A stretch of 35,621 nt of DNA from IMG/VR virus record IMGVR_UViG_3300009034_000127, positions 1-35,621 of that record; one strand, 5' to 3'. Numbering within the stretch: position 1 is the first letter of the stretch; the number at the start of each line of letters is the position of its first letter. Origin of the DNA: a virus. The position numbers were made by a program, and so were the translations under genes. Positions 13,873-21,137 of the stretch are shown piece after piece. The notes under the pieces are model-generated. The model worked only from the letters and a program-made list of their open reading frames with translations. It was not told where the DNA came from and searched no databases.

Positions 13873-14126
13873 AATTAGCAATAATAGAAATAACAGATGA
13901 TACAATAGTTGAAATACTTAAAGGATTCCAAAAAAGTGATAAAACGAAATATTTCCAAATAACCAAAGATGGAATACCTGAAGATGCAGAAATAATTCAT
14001 ATATTCAATGATAAAGGTATAATTAAAGTATTGTTAAAAAGTGAAAGTTTTTCTGATATTGAAATTCCTAATATAGCACCTATGGCAAAAGCCATTTATT
14101 TTGATAATCTTGCTATACCCAAATAA
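13869..14126 (+). CDS. Hypothetical protein, 85 aa
   Basis: AAGGAGGGATC precedes the ATG. The product alternates hydrophobic and acidic residues (DAEIIHIFNDKGIIKVLL) like a small beta protein and ends YFDNLAIPK. Not recognised. Confidence 0.6.
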   Translation: MKLAIIEITDDTIVEILKGFQKSDKTKYFQITKDGIPEDAEIIHIFNDKGIIKVLLKSESFSDIEIPNIAPMAKAIYFDNLAIPK

Positions 14127-14135
14127 GGAGAAACC

Positions 14136-14327
14136 ATGAAAGAAAAAAAACAGAAAATTATGCATATTGAAACTTTAGATTTTTCAAAGTTAGAGTCAAT
14201 AAAATTATCAGATGTAACGACAGAAGTCTTAAAAGAACAAATAATTAAAAATAATAATAAAATACAAAACATAGAATTTGTATTAGGCATTAACATAACA
14301 AGTATAAAATTGACATTGAAAGAATAG
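14136..14327 (+). CDS. Hypothetical protein, 63 aa
   Basis: AAGGAGAAACC precedes the ATG, in a leader shared with the gene at 13648. Soluble product with NNNKIQNIEFVLG in the middle. Its stop codon is part of the hairpin at 14324-14360. Not recognised. Confidence 0.55.
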   Translation: MKEKKQKIMHIETLDFSKLESIKLSDVTTEVLKEQIIKNNNKIQNIEFVLGINITSIKLTLKE

Positions 14328-14360
14328 TATATTCTGCTATACCTAAATAGAGTATACTAT
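14324..14360 (+). other. Hairpin before the portal gene
   Basis: ATAGTATATTCT (14324-14335) pairs with AGAGTATACTAT (14349-14360) over 12 positions with one G-U wobble around a 13-nt loop. No T run follows, so it is not a textbook terminator. It sits just upstream of a promoter candidate and could separate transcription units or be an operator. Confidence 0.5.
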
Positions 14361-14361
14361 A

Positions 14362-14390
14362 TTGACAAATGTCTAAAATTAACCTAAATT
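14362..14390 (+). promoter_or_regulatory. Sigma70-type promoter candidate before the portal gene
   Basis: TTGACA at 14362-14367 is a perfect -35 box. After exactly 17 nt comes TAAATT at 14385-14390, four of six matches to TATAAT. The portal start is 9 nt further on, so the transcript would have almost no leader, which matches the absence of a ribosome-binding site there. Confidence 0.4.
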
Positions 14391-14398
14391 AATATAAG

Positions 14399-15787
14399 AT
14401 GTTAAGCAGAAAGTCATTCTTTCCCTTGACCATAAGCTCGGGGAATGGAAACATACTTACCATCGGGGGTAAGGGAACCCCAAAAGAAGATCAAAAGCCT
14501 ACAAAACCACAAGCACGGGAAGGCTATGAGGATCCGTTTTTTTCTGCATTTAATGCCTACCAACCCTTAAAACACAATTTAGATTTATTTGCAAATATCA
14601 GAGAGGGAATACCGATTGCAGATGTAGCGATGTTAAAAATTGCAAAATTGGTCGGTGAAATATATTTTAAAGCCGAAGATAAAACAGTACAAACATTCCT
14701 TGATGATTTTAAAAAGAAAATTCGTGTAAATTGGTTCGGTCAAGGTTTAATGAATTGGATATCAGAAATGATAGATAGTGCCTTAGAGACAGGTATGGGT
14801 TGGGGTGAAGCGGTTCCCTATAGAGCGCTAAATGGAATCCACAGACTGAAAACATGCAGAGCGAAAGATTTTAAGTTTGTCAAAAAGGATGATGGAACTC
14901 TAACAGCCGCTTGTTACAAAGAAAACAGTTTCCAGCCGATACCGATAGAGAACATGGATTTAATTTATTACTTAGCCTTCGACCAGAGACAAGGCCATCC
15001 GCAAGGTTATTCCCTTTTATATTCGTGTGTTTATTTAGCACAGGTATTTATTCGTACGATGAAATCATTTGAGAATCAGGTAATGAGATTCGGGAATATA
15101 TCATTATTAGGAATTTTTGAAGGTGGGGAAACGCAGGGCGCCACCGAAGTAAATAATACAAGAGAAAGTTTTCTCACGCAATGTGAAAATATATTTCAAT
15201 TAAAAAAACGAGGCCAAACAGCGGATATCGGTATATCAATACCACATGGCGGAAAAGGAAAAGTAAATACCTTAGGAGCCGATGCAAAATTATCAAGTAC
15301 TAAAGATGAAATAAGAACTTGCCTTGAACAATTAATAGCTAAGTTTAGTTTAACTCCATACTCTTTAGGTCTTTCTTGGTCTGTTTCAGAACGGATGTCT
15401 CAGATGCAGGCCGATATGATGCAAGCCGATACCAAAAAAAGGCGAATGAAATTAGAGCCTATAATAGAAAGAGTTGTAAGTCTTGCTTTAGCTCTGGAAG
15501 GTTATGCAGGCGCAAAATGGGAAAAGGAATGGAGTGATCCTTTATTACTTGACGAAAGCGAACAGGCCAAAGCAAAACTCTATAATGCCCAAGCATTAGC
15601 AAAGAATCTTGAAAGTTTGGCATTTCTTTTGGAATGGGAATTAACAGACGAACAGTTTGTCGAAGATTACATTAACGATGAATTCCCAATGAAAAAATCA
15701 ATAAAATTGGAGAAAGACTGGTGGCTGAAAGCAAAGAAAAAAAATTGGTTGAAGCAGACGGCGCAGGATTTGATGAAGGCGGCTTAA
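14399..15787 (+). CDS. Portal protein
   Basis: The 462-residue product has the features of phage portals: an N-terminal segment ending EDPFFSAFNAYQ, a conserved mid-region (ALETGMGWGEAVPYRALNG and DQRQGHPQGYSLLYSCVYLA) and a C-terminal acidic/helical part including QMQADMMQADTKKRRMKLEPII. The portal is the dodecameric ring through which terminase pumps DNA. Position after terminase and before a gpF-like protein fits. Start ATG 14399 has no ribosome-binding site; a later start is possible. The exact portal family was not determined. Confidence 0.85.
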   Translation: MLSRKSFFPLTISSGNGNILTIGGKGTPKEDQKPTKPQAREGYEDPFFSAFNAYQPLKHNLDLFANIREGIPIADVAMLKIAKLVGEIYFKAEDKTVQTFLDDFKKKIRVNWFGQGLMNWISEMIDSALETGMGWGEAVPYRALNGIHRLKTCRAKDFKFVKKDDGTLTAACYKENSFQPIPIENMDLIYYLAFDQRQGHPQGYSLLYSCVYLAQVFIRTMKSFENQVMRFGNISLLGIFEGGETQGATEVNNTRESFLTQCENIFQLKKRGQTADIGISIPHGGKGKVNTLGADAKLSSTKDEIRTCLEQLIAKFSLTPYSLGLSWSVSERMSQMQADMMQADTKKRRMKLEPIIERVVSLALALEGYAGAKWEKEWSDPLLLDESEQAKAKLYNAQALAKNLESLAFLLEWELTDEQFVEDYINDEFPMKKSIKLEKDWWLKAKKKNWLKQTAQDLMKAA

Positions 15788-16065
15788 AAAGTTCATTCTT
15801 AGCATTGACTAAAATAGGGGCGGAAATATTGGAATGGAGAAGTAAATTTCAAGAGTTATTGTTTATGGATGAATATTTTAATTATATAGATAGAATAACA
15901 CAAAAAGGAGATAAAGAAATGGAATTGACCGAAGGCGGCTTGAAAGAAAGCGCAGCAGAATTAAGATTGATATTAAAGACAATGATAAAAGAATTTATAA
16001 TTGGCTTGACTTTGGATGATAAAGAATTATGTGATTGGTTTTATGGAAATAGGTTTATAGAATAA
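15721..16065 (+). CDS. Hypothetical protein overlapping the portal end, 114 aa
   Basis: GTG 15721 follows TTGGAGAAAGACTG and overlaps the portal gene by 67 nt in another frame. The product is helical, with two similar segments, GGLKSSFLALTKIGAEI and GGLKESAAELRLILKT, that suggest an internal duplication. The long overlap makes the start uncertain. Unknown role, perhaps head-related. Confidence 0.55.
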   Translation: MAESKEKKLVEADGAGFDEGGLKSSFLALTKIGAEILEWRSKFQELLFMDEYFNYIDRITQKGDKEMELTEGGLKESAAELRLILKTMIKEFIIGLTLDDKELCDWFYGNRFIE

Positions 16066-16079
16066 GAGGATAAAGAGAA

Positions 16080-16568
16080 TTGACTGAAGAAAGATATTGT
16101 GAAGACTGTGATTTGGGAAGATGCATAATTGGAGCCGAGAAAATTTTAAAAGAGGTAAAAAATTTGAATGATTTTAAAATTGTAGTAGGATGCAGGAAAA
16201 GAGTATCCGATGAAATAATAAAATGTATAGACTGTGAATATGATCAAGAATGTGTTATACCAAAAAAGTTAATATGTTCTAAATTTAATATGGGTTGTAA
16301 ACGTGGAAAGAAAAAAGCAGAATCAATGGTAAAATGTATTGATTGCGAATATAGAGTATCTTGCAGATTCTCAAAACAAGGGCATGGTTGTAATAATGGA
16401 GTAAAATCAAAACTAACCAGGGCAGAAGCCATAAAGCAATTAGATCATTTAATCAATCATGTAATAAATCAAAAATATACAACAACTGATGGCAAAAAAT
16501 ATAATATTTATAAAGACGAATTTGTTGAAATGATAGAATTTGTAAGGAATGAATTGGAAAATGAATAA
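16080..16568 (+). CDS. Triple Cys-repeat (zinc-binding) protein, 162 aa
   Basis: TTG 16080 follows GAGGATAAAGAG. Three similar modules occur: CEDCDLGRC, CIDCEYDQEC and CIDCEYRVSC, each followed within about 20-30 residues by a GC(K/R/N) segment. This is a clear internal repeat of a zinc-binding unit. The last 55 residues are helical (LTRAEAIKQLDHLINHVI). The number and regularity of Cys suggest a structural zinc protein or nucleic-acid binder. No known family recognised. Confidence 0.65.
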   Translation: MTEERYCEDCDLGRCIIGAEKILKEVKNLNDFKIVVGCRKRVSDEIIKCIDCEYDQECVIPKKLICSKFNMGCKRGKKKAESMVKCIDCEYRVSCRFSKQGHGCNNGVKSKLTRAEAIKQLDHLINHVINQKYTTTDGKKYNIYKDEFVEMIEFVRNELENE

Positions 16569-16767
16569 CGAACATGAAATATGTACATTATGCGAAATAG
16601 ATAATGTAACAATAATTGAGGATTGCGGAACGTGTTTCGGATTTGGTCTGAAATGTTCTAAGCATAGAAAAGGGTATATACCCATCACAGAAAGTGAATG
16701 TATAGTTTGGAGAGGAGAGCATTATCTAGAATGTCCAGAATGTGGTGGGATACCGACGTTATTTTGA
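16561..16767 (+). CDS. Cys-rich zinc-ribbon protein, 68 aa
   Basis: ATG 16561 overlaps the previous stop. CTLC, CGTC, CSKH and CPECGG give at least two metal sites in 68 residues. It ends 3 nt before the permuted tRNA-like element at 16771. Not recognised. Confidence 0.6.
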   Translation: MNNEHEICTLCEIDNVTIIEDCGTCFGFGLKCSKHRKGYIPITESECIVWRGEHYLECPECGGIPTLF

Positions 16768-16770
16768 ATA

Positions 16771-16862
16771 TGTCGACCGGGAGATATGGGTTCGAATCCC
16801 ATTCTAAGATGATGTCCTGCGGGTCATTTATTTTGGGTATTTTAATGGTTAGAATACTCGGT
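16771..16862 (+). tRNA. Candidate permuted tRNA-like gene, Asp(GTC)-like
   Basis: The 3' half comes first: T33 16771, anticodon GTC 16772-16774, G37, A38, stem CCGGG 16777-16781, variable AGAT, T arm ATGGG-TTCGAAT-CCCAT 16786-16802, 3' acceptor TCTAAGA 16803-16809. After a 21-nt linker comes the 5' half: acceptor TTTTGGG 16831-16837, T8-A9, D arm 16840-16855 with GG at 16847-16848 and A21, A26, stem CTCGG 16857-16861, T32 16862. Acceptor pairs 7/7 (three G-U), anticodon stem 5/5 (one G-U). T8-A14, A15-U48 and T54-A58 are all possible. Weak points: T-T at 10-25, discriminator T. It is intergenic. Could be a decayed or mimic RNA rather than a working tRNA. Confidence 0.5.
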
Positions 16863-16887
16863 CTATTAATATAAGGAAAAGCGAGAA

Positions 16888-17076
16888 ATGAAATCAATAG
16901 ATTATGCAATTTTAGGTTTAGCGATAGGTACTTTGATAGGTATATTGAATATTGATATTACAATATCTTTGATTGTGATATTGGTAATTTGGTTATTATT
17001 GGGAGTGTGGATGTTCAAGGAGTTTATTAAAAAAAGTTATTGGATGTTCAAGCGTGCGGGTCGGGGGGTACGGTGA
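16888..17076 (+). CDS. Small two-helix membrane protein, 62 aa
   Basis: AAGGAAAAGCGAGAA precedes the ATG, directly after the permuted tRNA-like element. Residues about 6-20 (YAILGLAIGTLIGIL) and 27-45 (SLIVILVIWLLLGVWMF) are hydrophobic; the C-terminus is basic (KRAGRGVR). Unknown; holin-like topology only. Confidence 0.6.
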   Translation: MKSIDYAILGLAIGTLIGILNIDITISLIVILVIWLLLGVWMFKEFIKKSYWMFKRAGRGVR

Positions 17077-17264
17077 AAGTAAAAGTAAGGGATAAAATAT
17101 ACGATGGGGAAAAAGAGCCGATAATGGTAATATTAACTAAAAAAGATAAAAAAATAATAGCGGCCATGCATCAAGACTGTAATAGATATTGGGTATGTCC
17201 AGATAGCAAAGAATGGACTGATAATAATTATGAAAAAATAAATAAGTGGATTAATGAGGTATGA
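17073..17264 (+). CDS. Conserved small phage protein, 63 aa
   Basis: GTG 17073 overlaps the previous stop and follows a G-rich site (CGGGGGGTACG). MKVKVRDKIYDGEKEPIMVIL with a later KDKKIIAAM and CPDSKEW matches a small phage protein type I recognise by pattern only; its role is unknown. A longer frame upstream lies inside the membrane gene and is not supported. Confidence 0.65.
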   Translation: MKVKVRDKIYDGEKEPIMVILTKKDKKIIAAMHQDCNRYWVCPDSKEWTDNNYEKINKWINEV

Positions 17265-17329
17265 TGGTATATTTTATATTTCCAGTTATATATATTATTT
17301 TTGGTATTTATTTGATAATTTTTGAATAA
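17261..17329 (+). CDS. Hydrophobic micro-protein, 22 aa
   Basis: ATGATG at 17261 overlaps the previous stop. The whole product is one hydrophobic segment (MMVYFIFPVIYIIFGIYLII). It fills the gap between two genes exactly. May be a tiny membrane peptide or chance. Confidence 0.35.
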   Translation: MMVYFIFPVIYIIFGIYLIIFE

Positions 17330-17343
17330 GGAGAATTAGAGAA

Positions 17344-17664
17344 ATGACAGAAGTGAATGAGATGTTTACAATAAATATGGAATTAAGAGGATTAACATAT
17401 CATATAGTTAGTGCTTTTGTAGATAGAATGGAAGAAATAAAAAAGTATGCAGAGGAAGTGATTACAGTATCAATGAATAAGTTAAGGAAAGAAGGATTAC
17501 AGAAAAAAATAATTGAATCAGTTGAAAAAGTAATGACAGAAGCAATAGACAAGGGAATTGCAGAAGCGATAGAAGATTCAATAAATAAATATTTCAGCGA
17601 AGGCGAAGGTAAAGAATTTATTATAGATGCAATTCAAGAATATATTGACAAGAAAAAGAAATAA
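17344..17664 (+). CDS. Hypothetical helical protein, 106 aa
   Basis: AAGGAGAATTAGAGAA precedes the ATG. The product is helical and acidic with repeated Ala/Glu/Ile patterns (VEKVMTEAIDKGIAEAIED), possibly amphipathic or coiled coil. Not recognised. Confidence 0.65.
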   Translation: MTEVNEMFTINMELRGLTYHIVSAFVDRMEEIKKYAEEVITVSMNKLRKEGLQKKIIESVEKVMTEAIDKGIAEAIEDSINKYFSEGEGKEFIIDAIQEYIDKKKK

Positions 17665-17687
17665 AAAAAATGGATGGGGGAATAAGA

Positions 17688-17951
17688 ATGTTAAATTTAA
17701 TGGTATGTATATCTCAATTAGTTGTATTAATTACTTTAATAATTATGGTTTCAAATATATTAAAGTATATGAAGCTAATCAAAAACATAAATAAAGAAAC
17801 ATATAGAAATAAATGTTTAATTTATGATATATTAAATATTATAAAAAAGGATGAAATAAATAATACAGATGCGACAGTCCTGATTATGAATACAAAAAAC
17901 CAAGTTTACGGAAAAAGACAACAAAAAAATAAAGGAGTAAAAAGATGTTAG
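17688..17951 (+). CDS. Membrane-anchored small protein, 87 aa
   Basis: GGGGGAATAAGA before ATG 17688 decides the start. One N-terminal hydrophobic helix (residues about 4-24, LMVCISQLVVLITLIIMV) is followed by a basic soluble region. Not recognised. Ends by overlapping the next gene. Confidence 0.6.
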   Translation: MLNLMVCISQLVVLITLIIMVSNILKYMKLIKNINKETYRNKCLIYDILNIIKKDEINNTDATVLIMNTKNQVYGKRQQKNKGVKRC

Positions 17952-18187
17952 AATTAGGATGTGAGTACAAAGACAAAATAACAGGTTTCAGGGGGATTGC
18001 AACAGGATACGTGGAATACATATCGGGATGTAATCAAGCATTGCTTGCACCAAAAATTAAAGAAGACGGCGAATTTGTAAAATCGCACTGGCTCGACGAA
18101 CAAAGATTACATAAGATAAAATCGAAAAAAATAAATCTGGAAAATGGAAAAAGCCCTGGTTTTGATAAGCAAGCTCCGGTGAGATGA
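17945..18187 (+). CDS. Conserved phage protein, 80 aa
   Basis: AAGGAGTAAAAAG precedes the ATG. The pattern CEYKDKITGFRGIATGYVEY, then SGCNQALLAP and HWLDEQRL, matches a common small phage protein with a beta-barrel look (ITGFxGxxTG ... GCNQ ... DEQRL); its function is not known to me. ATGA overlap with the next gene. Confidence 0.75.
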   Translation: MLELGCEYKDKITGFRGIATGYVEYISGCNQALLAPKIKEDGEFVKSHWLDEQRLHKIKSKKINLENGKSPGFDKQAPVR

Positions 18188-18432
18188 TAGAAGATATGAA
18201 ATGCGATGAATGCAATGAAATAATGGAATGTGTCAGCGAGGGTACAACACTTTTGGGATTCCATTCACCTTTAGGACATGACCATGATGATAATTGCAAA
18301 AAAAGAGAATACCAATGTTTGAATGGACATACAAAAATAATATCAAAACGTAACAAATGCCCAGAATGTGGTTGGGTTGGCATAGAAAAATGTTGGTGTC
18401 ACAAAGGATTAAAGGTAAATGAATGGCCTTAA
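18184..18432 (+). CDS. Zinc-ribbon protein, 82 aa
   Basis: CDECNEIM at the N-terminus and CPECGW near residue 60 give Cys-x2-Cys pairs, with extra Cys/His (GHDHDDNCKKREYQC, CWCH). Likely binds two metals. Placed just before the gpF-like head gene and overlapping its start by 10 nt. Confidence 0.65.
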   Translation: MIEDMKCDECNEIMECVSEGTTLLGFHSPLGHDHDDNCKKREYQCLNGHTKIISKRNKCPECGWVGIEKCWCHKGLKVNEWP

Positions 18433-19490
18433 TATTATTGGTAATAATGATGACTAACTTTCTACAATACGCATCAATAAAAAAAGGACTAATAGTCCCA
18501 GAGAATGAAGCGTTCTGCGGTATAAAGATTGAAACACCCAATTATCACGAGATGGAACTTGCCACTCGTCAACATCGATGGAAAAGAATGCGAGACATCC
18601 AGAGAAATTTATTCCGAGCTTTCGTAGCAGAAATGCAAGAAGAAAGCAAAGATATATTGAGGATTTTACGCTTACCGAGCATGGATGATATCAGAGAGGC
18701 AGAATTACAAGATATACAACCAGAGGGTACTCAAAGGTTTCGCTATACCCTGAAAATGCATTATGAAATAGGGGAAGTCTTCAGAGAATGGCAAGAAGAA
18801 CTATTGAGCGAAGACTTAGTTAAAGTTGCTCTTGAAGATGCAACCTATCCACATTATATGCTTGAAAGCTTCAGTTTAGGCTTAGACAAAACCGCAACAG
18901 ACATATTAAGGGAACTTCCAGATTATATCAAACCGGAAGAAGTTGAAAGCAGATTAATTCAAGCAACACTAAGAAACGAATATTTAAGGGGAGCTATCCT
19001 GCAGGGGGGCGATCGAATAAAAACCGAGATCGGTATAAAATACATGAATGATGTAAGGGATGCACTAAAACGAATGGCAAGAGACGGCGAGCACCCCATG
19101 AAAGTGGGTCGTTATTTATGGCGTAGAATAATGGAAGGTAGGTCTTGGTACTGGAACAGACTTGCAAGAAGTGAGTCGGTGCTTGCGCTCAATGCCGCTT
19201 TCAATGCAAGCGTAAGACAATTCAAAGTCCCTTATGAATATTGGAGTGCAGCACCAACTGCCTGTCCTATATGCAGTTACTTTCACGGGAAACATTGGAG
19301 AGTAGGTGAGGGGCCGGAACCAGTAACTTCAACACACCCACATTGTCTTTGTGGGAAAAGAGTAAAGTATGTCATTAAGAGGGAAGTACTTCAGGACAGA
19401 TGGGATAGACCGAGTCCTTATAGCTTGCCATATACACAAAGGGAAATAAGCTATCTTGAAAGCAGAGATGTTTTGAGGAGGGCGGCTTGA
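18423..19490 (+). CDS. Phage head morphogenesis protein (Mu gpF-like, minor capsid)
   Basis: The C-terminal third carries the signature of the phage Mu gpF family: a helical region (WYWNRLARSESVLALNAAFN), then EYWSAAPTACPIC, a loop, and HPHCLCGKRV. The Cys/His residues probably bind a metal. This minor head protein is placed with the portal at the head vertex. The N-terminal 200 residues are helical, including RQHRWKRMRDIQRNLF. Length 355 aa. ATG 18423 has AAAGG upstream; ATG 18447 or 18450 are alternatives. Unusually, it is 2.6 kb from the portal, separated by small unknown genes. Confidence 0.8.
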   Translation: MALILLVIMMTNFLQYASIKKGLIVPENEAFCGIKIETPNYHEMELATRQHRWKRMRDIQRNLFRAFVAEMQEESKDILRILRLPSMDDIREAELQDIQPEGTQRFRYTLKMHYEIGEVFREWQEELLSEDLVKVALEDATYPHYMLESFSLGLDKTATDILRELPDYIKPEEVESRLIQATLRNEYLRGAILQGGDRIKTEIGIKYMNDVRDALKRMARDGEHPMKVGRYLWRRIMEGRSWYWNRLARSESVLALNAAFNASVRQFKVPYEYWSAAPTACPICSYFHGKHWRVGEGPEPVTSTHPHCLCGKRVKYVIKREVLQDRWDRPSPYSLPYTQREISYLESRDVLRRAA

Positions 19491-19738
19491 TATTTGAATC
19501 AGATTTATATAAAAGCAATCAAGGGCATTGGATAAACTATACAGCAACATTATTATGTTTGTTAGATAAAGGAATAATCACCGAAGAAGAATATATGCAG
19601 AATCGAATTAAAGCAACTCATGTGTTAGATGAAGAAGTGACAAGATTGACAAATAAAAGAAACAAAGAGTTTGATGAAAAATATCCAAAAGCGAGAGAAT
19701 TCTTAAAAATATTAGGTTTATATAATGATGGAATCTGA
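19487..19738 (+). CDS. Hypothetical protein, 83 aa
   Basis: TTG 19487 overlaps the gpF-like stop and follows GGAGGGCGGC. The product is helical and charged (LLDKGIITEEEYMQNRI resembles a short-helix SHOCT-like segment). Unknown. Confidence 0.6.
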   Translation: MIFESDLYKSNQGHWINYTATLLCLLDKGIITEEEYMQNRIKATHVLDEEVTRLTNKRNKEFDEKYPKAREFLKILGLYNDGI

Positions 19739-19886
19739 AATAAAAGACATAAAAGTAAGTCAAGATATTTTGGAAATAATAAAATTAAATAATAAACTAT
19801 GGGAAATAGATAATATGATTTGGGAAGTTGAATCCCAAATATTAGTCGAAGATACGGATAAGATGATACTAAAATTATTAGAGTGA
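19728..19886 (+). CDS. Hypothetical protein, 52 aa
   Basis: ATG 19728 (or 19725) overlaps the previous gene. The charged helical product begins MESEIKDIKVSQDILEIIK. Its first codons are repeated almost exactly at the next gene (MTESEIKIKK), pointing to a copied 5' end. Unknown. Confidence 0.5.
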   Translation: MESEIKDIKVSQDILEIIKLNNKLWEIDNMIWEVESQILVEDTDKMILKLLE

Positions 19887-19889
19887 ATA

Positions 19890-20099
19890 ATGACGGAATC
19901 TGAAATAAAAATAAAGAAAATACTTATAACGGCATTAATAGATTTAAGCTTACTTGGATTCGATAATGATCCAGAAAAATGCTCAAATATATTAACAGAA
20001 TTAGTTGATGAATATAAAAAGTTAATTATGAATGAATATGATAAATTTAATAAAGTTTTGGAATTAAATAGAAAAGAAATACTTGGAGATGATATCTAA
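19890..20099 (+). CDS. Hypothetical protein, 69 aa
   Basis: Starts 3 nt after the previous stop with no strong ribosome-binding site, so it probably relies on translational coupling. Helical, acidic (DPEKCSNILTELVDEYKKLI). Unknown. Confidence 0.55.
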   Translation: MTESEIKIKKILITALIDLSLLGFDNDPEKCSNILTELVDEYKKLIMNEYDKFNKVLELNRKEILGDDI

Positions 20100-20319
20100 G
20101 CCCATAACAGAAAACACAGAATACAAAGGAAACCGAAATACATTTCCTGAAACAAAAAGACCTGAGGGTGAACCGAAAGGAAAAGATATAGATACTTTAT
20201 TATTGGGGATACTTAAAAATTATAAATTAAATGAAGATGCAGATTTTTGGCGAGAAAAATATATCAGTTTACTTGACATTTTAACACCAAAACAATTAGA
20301 GAAAGCATTGGGGAAATGA
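20089..20319 (+). CDS. Hypothetical protein, 76 aa
   Basis: ATG 20089 (TTG 20083 is an alternative) lies in the previous gene's end. A Pro/Lys/Glu-rich N-terminus is followed by DADFWREKYISLLDILTP, which is similar to DNNFWKKRYFELLDSFIP in the next protein. Unknown. Confidence 0.55.
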   Translation: MISKPITENTEYKGNRNTFPETKRPEGEPKGKDIDTLLLGILKNYKLNEDADFWREKYISLLDILTPKQLEKALGK

Positions 20320-20726
20320 CAGATAAAGAAATATTAGAAGATAACAATTTCTGGAAAAAAAGATATTTTGAATTACTTGATAGCTTTATACCAACACCGG
20401 GATTAATAGAAAAAGATATAGAATTTTGTGGTATATTAAAATTTATGGAGAAAACTATGCCAAAAAGAAAATGTGAATCACGTGGATGCTATGTAATGAT
20501 GAGCATTTCAGTAGCAGACTACAAAAACAATACCGGCCCAAGACGATGCCCAGCACACACCAAGAGAGGCTATAAAAGTACAGTAGGCAAAGTTAAGGCC
20601 GCAGAGGAAAAAGAATTTCAGGATGACAAGATGGACGAAATCCTGAAAGTGCCTGATGATACAAAAAAAAAAGAAAAAGAAGAAGGGATTGAAGTGGTAG
20701 GAAGCGACACTGAATATAGAAGTTAA
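20316..20726 (+). CDS. Cys-containing protein with duplicated FW-LLD motif, 136 aa
   Basis: ATGA overlap with the previous gene. Residues about 10-28 repeat the DxxFWxxxYxxLLD motif of the previous protein. From residue 48 (MPKRKCESRGC ... RRCPAHTK) it reads like an independent small zinc protein, and ATG 20457 has its own GGAGAAAACT site, so two nested products or a gene fusion are possible. C-terminus is Lys/Glu-rich. Confidence 0.6.
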   Translation: MTDKEILEDNNFWKKRYFELLDSFIPTPGLIEKDIEFCGILKFMEKTMPKRKCESRGCYVMMSISVADYKNNTGPRRCPAHTKRGYKSTVGKVKAAEEKEFQDDKMDEILKVPDDTKKKEKEEGIEVVGSDTEYRS

Positions 20727-20889
20727 ATGCACCCGCTGCGATATTGTGTTATTTCAATGTCTAAGGTCTTTTGATGGAATAATAAAAGGCCAGTGCGGGA
20801 GTTGTGGCGAGGAGAATCAATTCTACTTTACGACCGATGAAGAGAATGGGGAATTGAGTATAAATAATGTTATAATAACGAGAGAGTAA
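20710..20889 (+). CDS. Com-like zinc-finger protein with non-ATG start
   Basis: The frame reads LNIEVKCTRCDIVLFQC, then GIIKGQCGSCGEENQF, which is the layout of the Mu Com zinc-finger protein (CxxC ... G-I-K-x-C-xx-C). Mu Com is an RNA-binding activator of mom translation. No mom gene was recognised here, so function is open. No ATG, GTG or TTG is available; CTG 20710, after GGAAG, is the only plausible start after the in-frame TAG upstream. Overlaps the preceding gene by 17 nt. Confidence 0.6.
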   Translation: MNIEVKCTRCDIVLFQCLRSFDGIIKGQCGSCGEENQFYFTTDEENGELSINNVIITRE

Positions 20890-20890
20890 A

Positions 20891-21124
20891 GTGAGACTAA
20901 CAAAGAAAAAAGTCGAAAAAAAAATAACAATAATAAGTAAAGATTTAAAAAAATATCGGCATAAAGGAATAGAAGTACTTGCTCAGAAAATGAATTCTAT
21001 TTTTTTCAGATCTGAATGGTTAGTATTATATGGAAATGAAATATACATACTTTCCGATAAAGAATTTAAAGAAAGTTATGACTTGATAAAAGAAGATATC
21101 AAAGAAAAAATAATGTTAAAATAA
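20891..21124 (+). CDS. Hypothetical protein, 77 aa
   Basis: GTG 20891 sits 1 nt after the Com-like stop. Basic N-terminus (MRLTKKKVEKKITIISKDLKK), acidic/basic C-terminus. Unknown. Confidence 0.55.
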   Translation: MRLTKKKVEKKITIISKDLKKYRHKGIEVLAQKMNSIFFRSEWLVLYGNEIYILSDKEFKESYDLIKEDIKEKIMLK

Positions 21125-21137
21125 CGAGAGGGATAAA

